A model generated the notes under the pieces. That model had not been told where the DNA came from, ran no database searches, and saw only the letters and a program-made list of their open reading frames with translations. From NCBI RefSeq assembly GCF_020510445.1, contig NZ_JAHBAG010000001.1:4316501-4380500 (forward strand): DNA of 64,000 nucleotides. The letters run 5' to 3'. The stretch is from Hydrogenophaga taeniospiralis (GTDB lineage: Bacteria; Pseudomonadota; Gammaproteobacteria; Burkholderiales; Burkholderiaceae_C). Within the stretch, counting starts at the first letter, position 1. Every line of letters begins with the position of its first letter. This document shows positions 1 to 6,957 of this stretch, piece after piece. The position numbers were made by a program, and so were the translations under genes.

Positions 1-474
1 CTGGAGCGCATCCTGGACCACGACGGCCATGGTGACTTTGAAGGATCGGCCGCGGGCGGCATCGAAGCCTGGACGCGACTGGGCGAGGCGGTCGGCATCT
101 CGCGCGAAGACCTGTGGTCGCTGCAGGGCGTGGTGCCCGCGGTGCGTTTCGCCTGCGACGCCTACGTGAACTTCGCGGCCAAGGCGCCGTGGCAGGAAGC
201 CGTGTGCTCCTCGCTCACCGAGATGTTCGCGCCGCAGATCCACAAAGACCGCCTGGCCACATGGCCCACGCACTACCCCTGGATCGAGTCCGACGGCCTG
301 GCCTATTTCCGCAACCGCATTCCGCTGGCCACGCGCGACGTCAAACACGGTCTGCAGGTCACGCTGGCGCATTTCCAGACCCGGCAGGCTCAGCACCACG
401 CGCTGGACATCCTGCAGTTCAAGCTGGACATTCTCTGGACCATGCTCGACGCGATCGAGAAAGCCTGTCAGTGA
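1..474 (+). CDS. pqqC: PqqC, C-terminal part (pyrroloquinoline-quinone synthase)
   Basis: The reading frame is open from the first base to the TGA at 472-474, so the 5' part lies outside the window. About 157 residues remain. PqqC catalyses the last step of PQQ synthesis, a cofactor-free oxygen-dependent ring closure and eight-electron oxidation, in the cytoplasm. The visible segment is all-helical and contains the conserved stretch [19 protein letters not shown], where family active-site residues lie, and ends in the typical [22 protein letters not shown] helix. pqqD and pqqE follow on the same strand, which fits pqqABCDE order. The only oddity is the 148-bp gap before pqqD, filled by a dispersed repeat, where these genes are usually close together. 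Confidence 0.93.
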   Translation: MERILDHDGHGDFEGSAAGGIEAWTRLGEAVGISREDLWSLQGVVPAVRFACDAYVNFAAKAPWQEAVCSSLTEMFAPQIHKDRLATWPTHYPWIESDGLAYFRNRIPLATRDVKHGLQVTLAHFQTRQAQHHALDILQFKLDILWTMLDAIEKACQ

Positions 475-479
475 TGAAC

Positions 480-547
480 TCCCCCCTGCGCCGCTTCGCG
501 GCTTCCCCCCAGGGGGACCACGCCTTTGGACCGGCAAAGCCGGATCT
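480..547 (+). repeat. Dispersed GC-rich intergenic repeat, copy 1
   Basis: This stretch of about 68 bp begins five bases after the pqqC stop. It contains the inverted repeat GCCGCTTCGCGGC and a C-run/G-run pair. It matches the reverse complement of 8101-8170 over its whole length with only scattered differences; both copies share the ends CCCCCCTGCGCCGCTT and GAGCCGGATC or AAGCCGGATC. It is non-coding, can fold into two hairpins, and may act as a transcription attenuator between pqqC and pqqD. I infer a REP-type element from the two copies and their intergenic position. Confidence 0.8.
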
Positions 548-622
548 TCGGCGTGTGCTGGGATTGACACGCACGCCGGACAGGTTTCTGCGCCGCATCG
601 AACAACCCATATGGGCACTGCG

Positions 623-886
623 ATGAGTACGTTGCCGAATCAACCCAAGCTCTCGCGGCGCTTCCGCCTGCAGTACGAGGAAGCGCAAAGCCGCTGGGTG
701 TTGCTGTACCCCGAGGGCATGGTGCAGCTCAACCCATCGGCCGCTGAAATCCTGCAGCGTTGCGACGGCGAGCGGACGTTTGAAGGCATCGTCGCCGAGC
801 TGGAAGCCGCGTTCAACGCGCAAGGCATTGCGCCCGAAGTGCGCGCACTTCTTGAGGAAGGACAACGCCGTGGCTGGATCGACTGA
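623..886 (+). CDS. pqqD: PqqD, PQQ peptide chaperone
   Basis: An 87-residue protein of the size usual for PqqD. PqqD binds the PqqA precursor peptide and presents it to the radical SAM enzyme PqqE. The family's pattern is visible: LSRRFRLQYEEAQSRWVLLYPEGMVQLN, then the SAAEILQRCDGERTF helix and a C-terminal LLEEGQRRGWID helix. The ATG at 623 is chosen because homologues begin close to it; an ATG at 611 would add only four residues (MGTA), and neither has a strong ribosome binding site. The 3' end overlaps the pqqE start by 17 bases, so translational coupling is likely. Confidence 0.92.
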   Translation: MSTLPNQPKLSRRFRLQYEEAQSRWVLLYPEGMVQLNPSAAEILQRCDGERTFEGIVAELEAAFNAQGIAPEVRALLEEGQRRGWID

Positions 887-2015
887 CCCCCCCACCGTCG
901 GCCAGCCGCTCTGGCTGCTGGCCGAGCTCACCTACAAGTGCCCGCTGCACTGCGTGTTTTGCTACAACCCCACGCAGCACGCGCACATCCACGACGAGAT
1001 GAGCACCGCGCAATGGGTGGACGTGATGCGGCAGGCTCGCAAGCTGGGCGCGGCGCAATTGGGCTTTTCGGGCGGCGAGCCGCTGCTGCGCGACGACCTG
1101 GAAGAACTGGTGCAGGAAGCCCATGCCATGGGCTACTACACCAACCTCATCACCTCCGGCGTGGGCCTCACACCCGCGCGTGCGCAGAAGCTCAAAGACG
1201 CCGGGCTCGACCACGTGCAGCTCTCGTTCCAGGACTCCACCCGGGAGCTGAACGATTTTCTGAGCCACACCAAGACCTTCGAACTCAAGCAGCGCGTGGC
1301 CAAGCTGATCAAGGCGCACGACTGGCCGATGGTGATGAACTGCGTGCTGCACCGGCACAACCTGCCGCACGTGGGCAAGATCATCGAGATGGCGGTGGCA
1401 CTCGAAGCCGAGTACCTGGAGCTCGCCAACACGCAGTACTACGGCTGGGCCTGGGTCAACCGGGACCATTTGATGCCCACGCGCGAAGAACTCGTGGAAG
1501 CCGAGGCCGTGGTCAACCGCTTCCGCGCCGAACAGGAAGGCAAGACCGGCCCGAAATGCCGCGTGCTGTTCGTGGTGCCCGACTACTTTGAAGAGCGGCC
1601 CAAGGCCTGCATGAACGGCTGGGGCGCGGTGTTCCTCTCTATCGCCCCCGACGGCCTGGCCATGCCCTGCCACAACGCGCGCGACCTGCCCGGCCTGCAG
1701 CTGCCCAACGTGAAAGACACGTCCATCGCCGAGATCTGGCAGCGCAGCAACGCCTTCAACGCCTACCGCGGCGACAGCTGGATGAAGCCCACCTGCCGAA
1801 CCTGCGACGAACGCCATAAAGACTTTGGCGGTTGCCGCTGCCAGGCCTTCCTGATCACCGGCGACGCCACCGAGACCGACCCGGTGTGCAGCAAGTCGGC
1901 CCACCACCACAAGGTGGTGCAGGTGGTGAAGAACGCACCCGCGCGGCGCAACATCCCCATCGTGTTCCGCAGCGACGCCGAGTCGCGTCTGTTGCATCCT
2001 GAACCCAACGCATGA
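870..2015 (+). CDS. pqqE: PqqE, radical SAM glutamate-tyrosine cross-linking enzyme
   Basis: PqqE makes the first committed step of PQQ synthesis by joining the Glu and Tyr side chains of PqqA. The radical SAM cluster motif CPLHCVFC (Cx3Cx2C) lies near residue 18, followed by the SAM-binding GFSGGEPLLRDD. The C-terminal SPASM domain supplies further cluster cysteines (AMPCHNA, CRTCDERHKDFGGCRCQAF, DPVCSKS). A GTG start at 870 is chosen because GAGGAAGGA lies just upstream and homologues begin shortly before the QPLWLLAELTYKCPL block; no ATG fits. The length, 381 residues, is normal. The stop overlaps the next gene's ATG (ATGA), so the following membrane genes are probably in the same operon. 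Confidence 0.96.
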   Translation: MAGSTDPPTVGQPLWLLAELTYKCPLHCVFCYNPTQHAHIHDEMSTAQWVDVMRQARKLGAAQLGFSGGEPLLRDDLEELVQEAHAMGYYTNLITSGVGLTPARAQKLKDAGLDHVQLSFQDSTRELNDFLSHTKTFELKQRVAKLIKAHDWPMVMNCVLHRHNLPHVGKIIEMAVALEAEYLELANTQYYGWAWVNRDHLMPTREELVEAEAVVNRFRAEQEGKTGPKCRVLFVVPDYFEERPKACMNGWGAVFLSIAPDGLAMPCHNARDLPGLQLPNVKDTSIAEIWQRSNAFNAYRGDSWMKPTCRTCDERHKDFGGCRCQAFLITGDATETDPVCSKSAHHHKVVQVVKNAPARRNIPIVFRSDAESRLLHPEPNA

Positions 2016-2794
2016 ACCCACCCACGCCCGCCAGCGCCCCACACCACCGCATGCTCGGTGCCTCGCTGGTGAGCCGCATACCCGGCGCCAGCCACGGCAC
2101 GCTGGCGCTGGAGCGCATGGAGCACGGCCTGTTCCTGCTCTGGCTGGCCTACATGGGCCTGCTGGTGTTTGGCGCCCTGCTGCTGTGGCAGGCCGGTGCC
2201 TGGCACCGGCTGGTGGACGCCGACCCGACGGGCCTGACCGTCACCATCGTGCTGCTGTTCATCGGTTGCTCGGTCTGGGCCGGGCGCCGCGCCTGGGTGC
2301 TGGGCTGGCAACGCCAGCGGCTCGACGCGCAGCTCGCCGCAGCGCACCACCCCACGTCACCCACCGGCTGGAGCGCCGAATACCACCAGGGCTGCGCACT
2401 GCCCGGTGCCGATCATTCCATCTGGCTGCAGGTGCTGGGCGAGCGCGCCCACGGCCCGCACGAAATGGCCTGGTGGCTCAACGGCATCCAGCTCAAGCTC
2501 GGCCTGCTCGGCAAGGTGATCGGCTTTTCCATCCTCGCGCTGCAGCTCGGCCAGATGGACAGCTTCGACGCCAGCCAGTCGTCGCTGCTGCTCAAGAACC
2601 TCACCGGCGGCCTGGGCATCGCGCTGCTCACCACCGTGACCGGCCTCACCGGCAACATCCTGCTCGGCCTGCAGCTCATGCGGCTCGACCGCTTTGCCGA
2701 CGCCCTGGTGGCCGACACCCTGGCCGCCGGCCTCACGCCGCCCGCCACCCCACCGCAGGAGCCGCCCCATGGCGATCGGCCGCGCGGTCCGTGA
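2012..2794 (+). CDS. MotA/TolQ/ExbB-like membrane channel protein
   Basis: A 260-residue inner-membrane protein. Hydrophobic segments are near residues 38-62, 73-90, 163-182 and 200-222. The last two, GLLGKVIGFSILALQLG and LTGGLGIALLTTVTGLTGNILLGLQLMRLDRF, resemble the pore helices of the MotA/TolQ/ExbB family, which use the proton gradient to drive partner proteins across the periplasm. It overlaps pqqE by four bases (ATGA), and the next gene, an ExbD-like protein, starts inside its 3' end. That pairing supports an ExbB/ExbD-type energy module. It is not a canonical ExbB by sequence, and the object it energises is unknown. Family placement is by pattern and gene order only. Confidence 0.65.
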   Translation: MNPPTPASAPHHRMLGASLVSRIPGASHGTLALERMEHGLFLLWLAYMGLLVFGALLLWQAGAWHRLVDADPTGLTVTIVLLFIGCSVWAGRRAWVLGWQRQRLDAQLAAAHHPTSPTGWSAEYHQGCALPGADHSIWLQVLGERAHGPHEMAWWLNGIQLKLGLLGKVIGFSILALQLGQMDSFDASQSSLLLKNLTGGLGIALLTTVTGLTGNILLGLQLMRLDRFADALVADTLAAGLTPPATPPQEPPHGDRPRGP

Positions 2795-3380
2795 CACCGA
2801 GACCGATCCGTTCTACGACATGTTGTTCAACATGTTGATCGCCTTCGTCTTCTGCTTCGTCATCGCCCTGCTCTCGTTCAACCCCAAGGCCCGCAAGGCC
2901 GGCGACATCCCGGCCAAGGCCGAGTTCATCGTCACCGTGTCCTGGCCCGACAACAACCCCAACGACGTGGACGCCTGGGTGCTGGAGCCCGGCGGCAAGA
3001 CGCTGTGGTTCCGCCAGCGCGACGCCGGCATGCTGCACCTGGACCGCGACGACCGCGGCGCCAAGAACAACAGCGTGCTCGTCAACGGCCGCGAGATCAG
3101 CAGCCCGGTCCGCCAGGAGATCGTCACCCTGCGCGGCCTGGTGCCGGGCGAATACGTGGTGAACGCGCACTACTACGAAAGCAAAGACAAGCTGCCGGTG
3201 GACGTGTCGGTGGCCGTGGTGAAGGTCAACCCGCAGGCCGAGATCGTCTACACCGGCACGCAGCAGATCCCCGCCAAGGGCGACGAACGCACCCTGGTGC
3301 GCTTCAGCATCGACGAGGGCGGCAACGTCACCGACCTCAACACCCGGCCCCTGACGATCGTGCAGCGCTCCGGACTCTGA
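2769..3380 (+). CDS. ExbD/TolR-like membrane-anchored periplasmic protein
   Basis: A 203-residue protein with a short cytoplasmic N-terminus (MAIGRAVRDTETDPFYDML), one transmembrane helix at about residues 17-36 (FNMLIAFVFCFVIALLSFN), and a periplasmic domain of about 160 residues. The topology is that of ExbD, TolR or MotB, and an acidic residue sits just before the helix. The periplasmic part contains VTVSWPDNNPNDVDAWVLEPGG and GEYVVNAHYYES, which resemble YfaP/DUF2135-type beta domains rather than the usual ExbD fold. The ATG at 2769 lies inside the previous gene by 26 bases, implying coupled translation. Function is unknown; it probably partners the ExbB-like protein. Confidence 0.62.
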   Translation: MAIGRAVRDTETDPFYDMLFNMLIAFVFCFVIALLSFNPKARKAGDIPAKAEFIVTVSWPDNNPNDVDAWVLEPGGKTLWFRQRDAGMLHLDRDDRGAKNNSVLVNGREISSPVRQEIVTLRGLVPGEYVVNAHYYESKDKLPVDVSVAVVKVNPQAEIVYTGTQQIPAKGDERTLVRFSIDEGGNVTDLNTRPLTIVQRSGL

Positions 3381-3397
3381 CCCCCACCAGAACAATC

Positions 3398-3922
3398 ATG
3401 ATCCCTGCCGTCTCCTCCCAGTTGCTGCTGCTCGTGCTGGTGTACGCGCTGCTCGCGTTCCTGCTGCTCTGCCTGTGCCTGGCCACGCGCTGGCCCTGGG
3501 CCGTGAAGGGCGCGATGGTGCTGCTGGTCAGCGGCTTCTATCTGTTTGGCCACCACACGCTGCAAGGCATCGCCGGCTGGCCAAGCGACGATGCCCTGCC
3601 CAAGCGCTTCATGCTGCTCTCGGCCGTGTTCGACGAGCCCAGCCCCGGCCGCGGCCACAAGGGCGCCATCTACATCTGGGTCAACCCCATGAAAGACAAC
3701 GCGCCGCTGGAAATGCCGCGCGTGTTTCGCCTGCCGTATGAAAAAGACCTGCACCGCATCCTCGGTGACGGCATCAAGAAGGCGCGCGAAGGCAACACCC
3801 AGATGGGCAGCACCGAGCCCAAACGCGGCCAGGGCGGCCTGGCCTGGCTGCTGCCCGCGAGCAACGACAAGGTGGAGATCAAGTTGACGGACCTGCCACG
3901 CGCCCAGTTACCCGAAAAATGA
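3398..3922 (+). CDS. Membrane-anchored protein of the pqqE-linked cluster, function unknown
   Basis: A 174-residue protein with two hydrophobic segments near the N-terminus (about residues 8-30 and 35-55), followed by a hydrophilic domain of about 115 residues. I do not recognise the family. The soluble part contains FDEPSPGRGHKGAIYIWVNPM and RVFRLPYEKDLHRILGDGIKKAREG, with no obvious catalytic motif. The start at 3398 is 17 bases after the ExbD-like gene, and its stop overlaps the next ATG (ATGA). It is therefore most likely a third component of the same membrane complex. Confidence 0.7.
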   Translation: MIPAVSSQLLLLVLVYALLAFLLLCLCLATRWPWAVKGAMVLLVSGFYLFGHHTLQGIAGWPSDDALPKRFMLLSAVFDEPSPGRGHKGAIYIWVNPMKDNAPLEMPRVFRLPYEKDLHRILGDGIKKAREGNTQMGSTEPKRGQGGLAWLLPASNDKVEIKLTDLPRAQLPEK

Positions 3923-4701
3923 GCGCTCGCACCCCAACCAGCCGCAGTGTCTTGCCCCCTCTCCCGCCCGCGGGAGAGGGTCGGGGTGAGGGCCCGCGCA
4001 CCCACACCTCACCCATCACCATCGCGGCCACAGCAGCCACCCTCTTCCTCACCGCCTGCAACCCCAGCAACCAAGGCAATGACTGGTTCCCCCTGCGCGA
4101 AGGCGACGAACAAACCCTGGCCGTGCGCTACACCAGCGAAGAGCCCCGCGAACCCGAACAATGGACCCTGCGCGTGGCCCAGCCCGAGACGTTTCAAGAC
4201 CAGACCGTCGCCGTGCGCCACCACTCCGCCGGCGTGAGCTACTACCTCAAGGCGGACGAGCAAGGCATCCGCCGCATCGCCACCCGCACCGACATCGACA
4301 ACCAGCCCACGGCCGACGCCGACCCGATCTGGGTGCTGAAAGCACCGTACCAGGTCGGCACCGAATGGACCACGCCCACCGTGCCCTACCTGATCCAGCG
4401 CCGGAACGAACACCCACGCGACCTGAAATACACCCACAAGGCGCAGATGACCTGGCGCATCGAAGCGGTGGACGACAGCGTGAAGCTCGCCGATGGCAGC
4501 ACCCACCAACCCTGCCTGCGCGTGGTCGGCCTGGCCCGCCTGAACCTCTACACCGACCCGGTGAACGGCTTCACCGACGTGCCTCTGATCAGCCGCGAGT
4601 GGTATTGCCAGGGCGAGGGGTTGGTGAAGTTCGAGCGCGAGGAAAAAGTGCCCAGTGGGTTTCTCACCGGGGGCGTGCTCACAGCGGAGTGGGAGCGATG
4701 A
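3919..4701 (+). CDS. Putative lipoprotein with a repeat-derived N-terminal insertion
   Basis: A 260-residue protein with a signal-peptide-like segment ITIAATAATLFLTAC at about residues 33-47 and a lipobox LTAC, so Cys47 would be the lipidated residue. It is the last gene of the pqqE-linked membrane cluster and overlaps the previous stop by four bases. The mature part looks like a beta-rich exported domain (GDEQTLAVRYTSEEPREPEQWTLRV, REWYCQGEGLVKFEREEK). Residues 12-25 (PPLPPAGEGRGEGP) are the translation of a palindromic repeat at 3955-3992. This pushes the hydrophobic core unusually far from the start. The true start may be internal, or the extension may impair export. Confidence 0.7.
   Translation: MSARTPTSRSVLPPLPPAGEGRGEGPRTHTSPITIAATAATLFLTACNPSNQGNDWFPLREGDEQTLAVRYTSEEPREPEQWTLRVAQPETFQDQTVAVRHHSAGVSYYLKADEQGIRRIATRTDIDNQPTADADPIWVLKAPYQVGTEWTTPTVPYLIQRRNEHPRDLKYTHKAQMTWRIEAVDDSVKLADGSTHQPCLRVVGLARLNLYTDPVNGFTDVPLISREWYCQGEGLVKFEREEKVPSGFLTGGVLTAEWER
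3955..3992. repeat. REP-like palindromic repeat inside a coding region
   Basis: Perfect 11-bp arms CCCTCTCCCGC (3957-3967) and GCGGGAGAGGG (3970-3980) with a two-base spacer, followed by TCGGGGTGAGGGC. This resembles a widespread proteobacterial palindromic element that is normally intergenic and, when read through, gives peptides of the PLPPAGEGRGEG type. Here it lies between the start codon and the signal peptide of the lipoprotein gene and keeps the frame. Confidence 0.75.
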
Positions 4702-4806
4702 GGCAGCAACATCGGTCTGCAACAAGGCCTGGCACTCTGGCCGCTTGGTGGCCATGCCCTTGAAGCTGCGCAGCAAGTGGGTGAACGTTGTGCCGACACC
4801 ATAGTT

Positions 4807-5593
4807 TCACTTGGTGCCACGCTGCTCATCAGCTCCCGCCAGCCGCTCCGCTGTCTTCGCCGTGTTCGACACCACCCACAAGCGCAGTTTCTCCAGAAAC
4901 ACCCGCCCGCTGGGCGCGAGCAGCGGCGCCAGTTCGTCGCACGCCCCCTGCAGCGCAGCCGGTAGCTGACGCGCAAGTTCGGCGGCGGTCGCTCGCGCGC
5001 CAGCGCGGTCACCTGCTCGCGGCCCCCACCTGGCCGGGCAACACTTCACGCCCCAAGCTGAACGCGAATTCGCGCGAGAGGCCGGGGTAGATACGGGTAC
5101 ACATGAGGTCGTAGAACGGGGTGAGCCGCACACCAGCACCGGGCAGCTCGTAGATGGACAGGTTTTTGGCGTGGCTGTCGTTGTTGCAGGTGAACAGGTT
5201 GAAGAACACCCACTGCACCAGGTGGCGCAGGTCCAGCGCGGCCCATGTGGTGGCCTCGTAGCGGGACGGCTGCGGCACCTGACCGGCGGGCAGCAGCACG
5301 AAGCCACCGGCCGTGTCACCCGCCACCTCCAGCAACATCGCAAACAGGGTGGAGGCTTTGCGCTGCCCGGAGAGGTAGACGCGCAGCTCGCCTTCGGGCA
5401 GCAGATTTTCAAAGAAGGCCTGCACGGCATCGGACCGCTGTGGGCCGGGCAGCAAGGGAATGGCGGCCACGGGCCGGGGCTGGGCGCGCTGCAGCCAGTT
5501 GGCTGCGTATTCAAAGACGAGGGGCGATGCGTCGCGCACCGCGCCCACGCGCTCGGTGCCGAAGAACACGTCCAGCGTGTCGGGCCGGGCCAT
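4807..5593 (-). pseudogene. hipA: Decayed HipA-family kinase toxin
   Basis: The first frame (5593 to about 5030) encodes a HipA N-terminal region (LDVFFGTERVGAVRDASPLVFEYAANW) that jumps from VLLPAGQVPQPSRYEAT directly to LVQWVFFNLFTCNNDSHAKNLS. The ATP-binding centre of the kinase, roughly 180-200 residues in family members, is missing. After VLPGQVG the reading continues in two further frames: REQVTALARER, then AELARQLPAALQGACDELAPLLAPS to a stop at 4807. This implies two frameshifts near 4990-5030. The catalytic-loop motif NNDSHAKN survives. It overlaps the hipB stop by one base (TGATG), the normal hipBA arrangement. It cannot give an active toxin. Confidence 0.88.
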
Positions 5594-5865
5594 CAGATGG
5601 CCTGCCGCGATTTGGGCCGGACCACCACCTCCAGACCCAGCAGATCCAGCAGGTCGAGCACCTTCTGCAGTTGTACGGTGGGCTTGCCGTTTTCCAGCTC
5701 GACGATGAAGCGGTTGCCGGTGTTGCCCAGGCCCGCCACGTCAAGCTGACGCAGGGCGAGCCGGGCGCGTTGGTTTCGCACGAGGGCGCCCAACTCGGCC
5801 GAGGTCTTGACGACCGCTGCCAAATCAGATGAATTACCGATCGGGACTTTTTTTGGATGGGGCAT
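5593..5865 (-). CDS. hipB: HipB-like antitoxin, XRE-family regulator
   Basis: A 90-residue helix-turn-helix protein. The HTH covers about residues 20-70, with LGALVRNQRARLALRQLDVAGLGNTGNRFIVELENGKP followed by TVQLQKVLDLLDLLGLEVVV, a typical HipB C-terminal strand. It should repress its own promoter and neutralise HipA. It appears intact although the downstream hipA is broken. The promoter region contains nested inverted repeats that are good operator candidates. The start at 5865 follows GCAGGTGCACAACC, with only a weak ribosome binding site. Confidence 0.85.
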   Translation of the reverse strand: MPHPKKVPIGNSSDLAAVVKTSAELGALVRNQRARLALRQLDVAGLGNTGNRFIVELENGKPTVQLQKVLDLLDLLGLEVVVRPKSRQAI

Positions 5866-5913
5866 GGTTGTGCACCTGCTTGATTACCTATCGGTAATTT
5901 TGTGTGCACAACC
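5866..5913. promoter_or_regulatory. Nested inverted repeats, probable HipB operator
   Basis: ATTACC-TATC-GGTAAT occupies 5883-5898. It is flanked by a perfect 10-bp inverted repeat, GGTTGTGCAC at 5866-5875 and GTGCACAACC at 5904-5913. A half-matching copy, ATTACCGATCGG, lies at 5833-5844 inside the 5' end of hipB. Position directly upstream of hipB, symmetry and repetition all fit autoregulation by a dimeric HTH protein. HipB binding itself is inferred. Confidence 0.65.
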
Positions 5914-5931
5914 CCCTGCGGCCAAGGAAAA

Positions 5932-5949
5932 AATGACCGAGCGGTCATT
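5932..5949. promoter_or_regulatory. TetR-type palindrome without a neighbouring regulator
   Basis: AATGACCG-AG-CGGTCATT is a perfect 18-bp inverted repeat with 8-bp arms. The core GACCGANCGGTC resembles operators of many TetR-family repressors. No TetR gene is in the window. The site lies between hipB and the Gly-rich protein gene, in the promoter direction of hipB. Confidence 0.4.
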
Positions 5950-6021
5950 GATGAACAGAGCCATGATGGACGGCGGGGCTGCCCCCGGCAGACCCCAGCC
6001 GCCTCGCTCCTTCCAAGCAGC

Positions 6022-6061
6022 AACGCACCACGTCGCGGGCATGCAACCCGCGTGGTGCGTT
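6022..6061 (-). terminator. Hairpin between hipB region and Gly-rich protein gene
   Basis: Perfect 11-bp arms AACGCACCACG (6022-6032) and CGTGGTGCGTT (6051-6061), with additional inner pairing. It lies 11 bases past the stop of the Gly-rich protein gene. No strong T-run follows, so it may be a weak terminator or a 3'-end stabiliser. Confidence 0.5.
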
Positions 6062-6072
6062 ACCGAACCGGA

Positions 6073-6684
6073 TCAGCGCTTGCCGCCGCCGTTGCCGCCG
6101 CCCTTTCCACCACCGTTGCCGCCCCCGCCATTGCCGGAGTTGCCGCCTTTGCCGCCGTTACCGGAGTTACCGCCGGCGTTGCCACCGCCGCCCGCATTGG
6201 AACCTCCGCCCTTGTTGCCGCTGTTGCCGGCGCCTTGGCCGCCACCGGCATTGCTGTTGCCGCTGTTACCGCCCTTTGCTTTGCTGCCCGCCGTTGCGGG
6301 GCGACCGGTGGTGGTCGCGACGGTCAGTCCGTCGGCTTTGTCGGCCCGGTTGGCCGCGCTGACCACGGCGCCCAGGCGCAGGCCCAGGCTGTTGGCGATC
6401 TGGCCCCAGCCCATGCCGCTGTCGCGCAGCGCCTGCACATCGCTGGTGGCCAGGGCGAGCTGTGCGGTGGTGGGTTCGGTGATGCCCTGCTGGCTGAGGT
6501 TGGCCCGGGCCAGTTGCAGGGCCATCTCTTGCTGTCGCGCAGACACGACGGGATCGACGACGGTCGGCACCGGTTCGACCACCACGGTGACCTGGGCCCA
6601 GGCGGCGCCAGCGGCCAGGCCGGCGATGGCCAGCACGAGCGGGCGCAGGGTGTTCAGAGTGTTGATTCGGTGTGGGTTGTTCAT
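6073..6684 (-). CDS. Exported protein with Gly/Asn-rich low-complexity tail
   Basis: A 203-residue protein. Residues 1-31 form a signal peptide (LVLAIAGLAAGAAWA, then QVTVVVEP). A helical middle domain follows (ARQQEMALQLARANLSQQGI, SDVQALRDSGMGWGQIANSLGLRLGAVVS). The last 70 or so residues are almost only Gly, Asn, Ser and Lys (repeats such as GGNSGN and GGGKGG). The start at 6684 has GGAG five bases upstream; an ATG four codons earlier overlaps that ribosome binding site and is less likely. The middle part resembles short exported proteins of related bacteria whose role I do not know. The tail could be a surface or matrix linker. Confidence 0.75.
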   Translation of the reverse strand: MNNPHRINTLNTLRPLVLAIAGLAAGAAWAQVTVVVEPVPTVVDPVVSARQQEMALQLARANLSQQGITEPTTAQLALATSDVQALRDSGMGWGQIANSLGLRLGAVVSAANRADKADGLTVATTTGRPATAGSKAKGGNSGNSNAGGGQGAGNSGNKGGGSNAGGGGNAGGNSGNGGKGGNSGNGGGGNGGGKGGGNGGGKR

Positions 6685-6957
6685 GAGGGTCTCCATGTGA
6701 AAAAAGCCGAAGTGGATGCTACCCAGGGTAGGCGAGCGGCCCGGTCTCCAGATGTGACAACACGTATCAGCACAACACCGCGCGACCCGCGGCACAGGCC
6801 AGGCAACAAAACGTAAACGCGGAAAGAAAGAACGCATTTCAGGCGGATTTAAGGGACGGATCGCATCGTTGCGTCGGCGGTGCGAGGGGCACCTCCGACG
6901 GCCGGCCCGGCTTCGGGTCGATGGCGTCATCACAAACACCAATGAGGACACACAGAC
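6685..6957. promoter_or_regulatory. Divergent promoter region, nothing specific recognised
   Basis: A 273-bp gap between two divergently transcribed exported-protein genes. It must hold promoters for both. I see no confident -35/-10 pairs, operators or RNA structures. Confidence 0.35.

Noticed and set aside
4548..5012. Open frame of 154 codons overlapping the hipA remnant
   Set aside because: It contains a short true segment of hipA (TALARER) in one of its frames, but the rest is unlike any protein. Accounted for by two frameshifts in hipA.
6073..6290. Tandem GGN-type repeats considered as a CRISPR-like array or satellite
   Set aside because: The period is short, imperfect and codon-based within a Gly-rich protein; there is no spacer structure.
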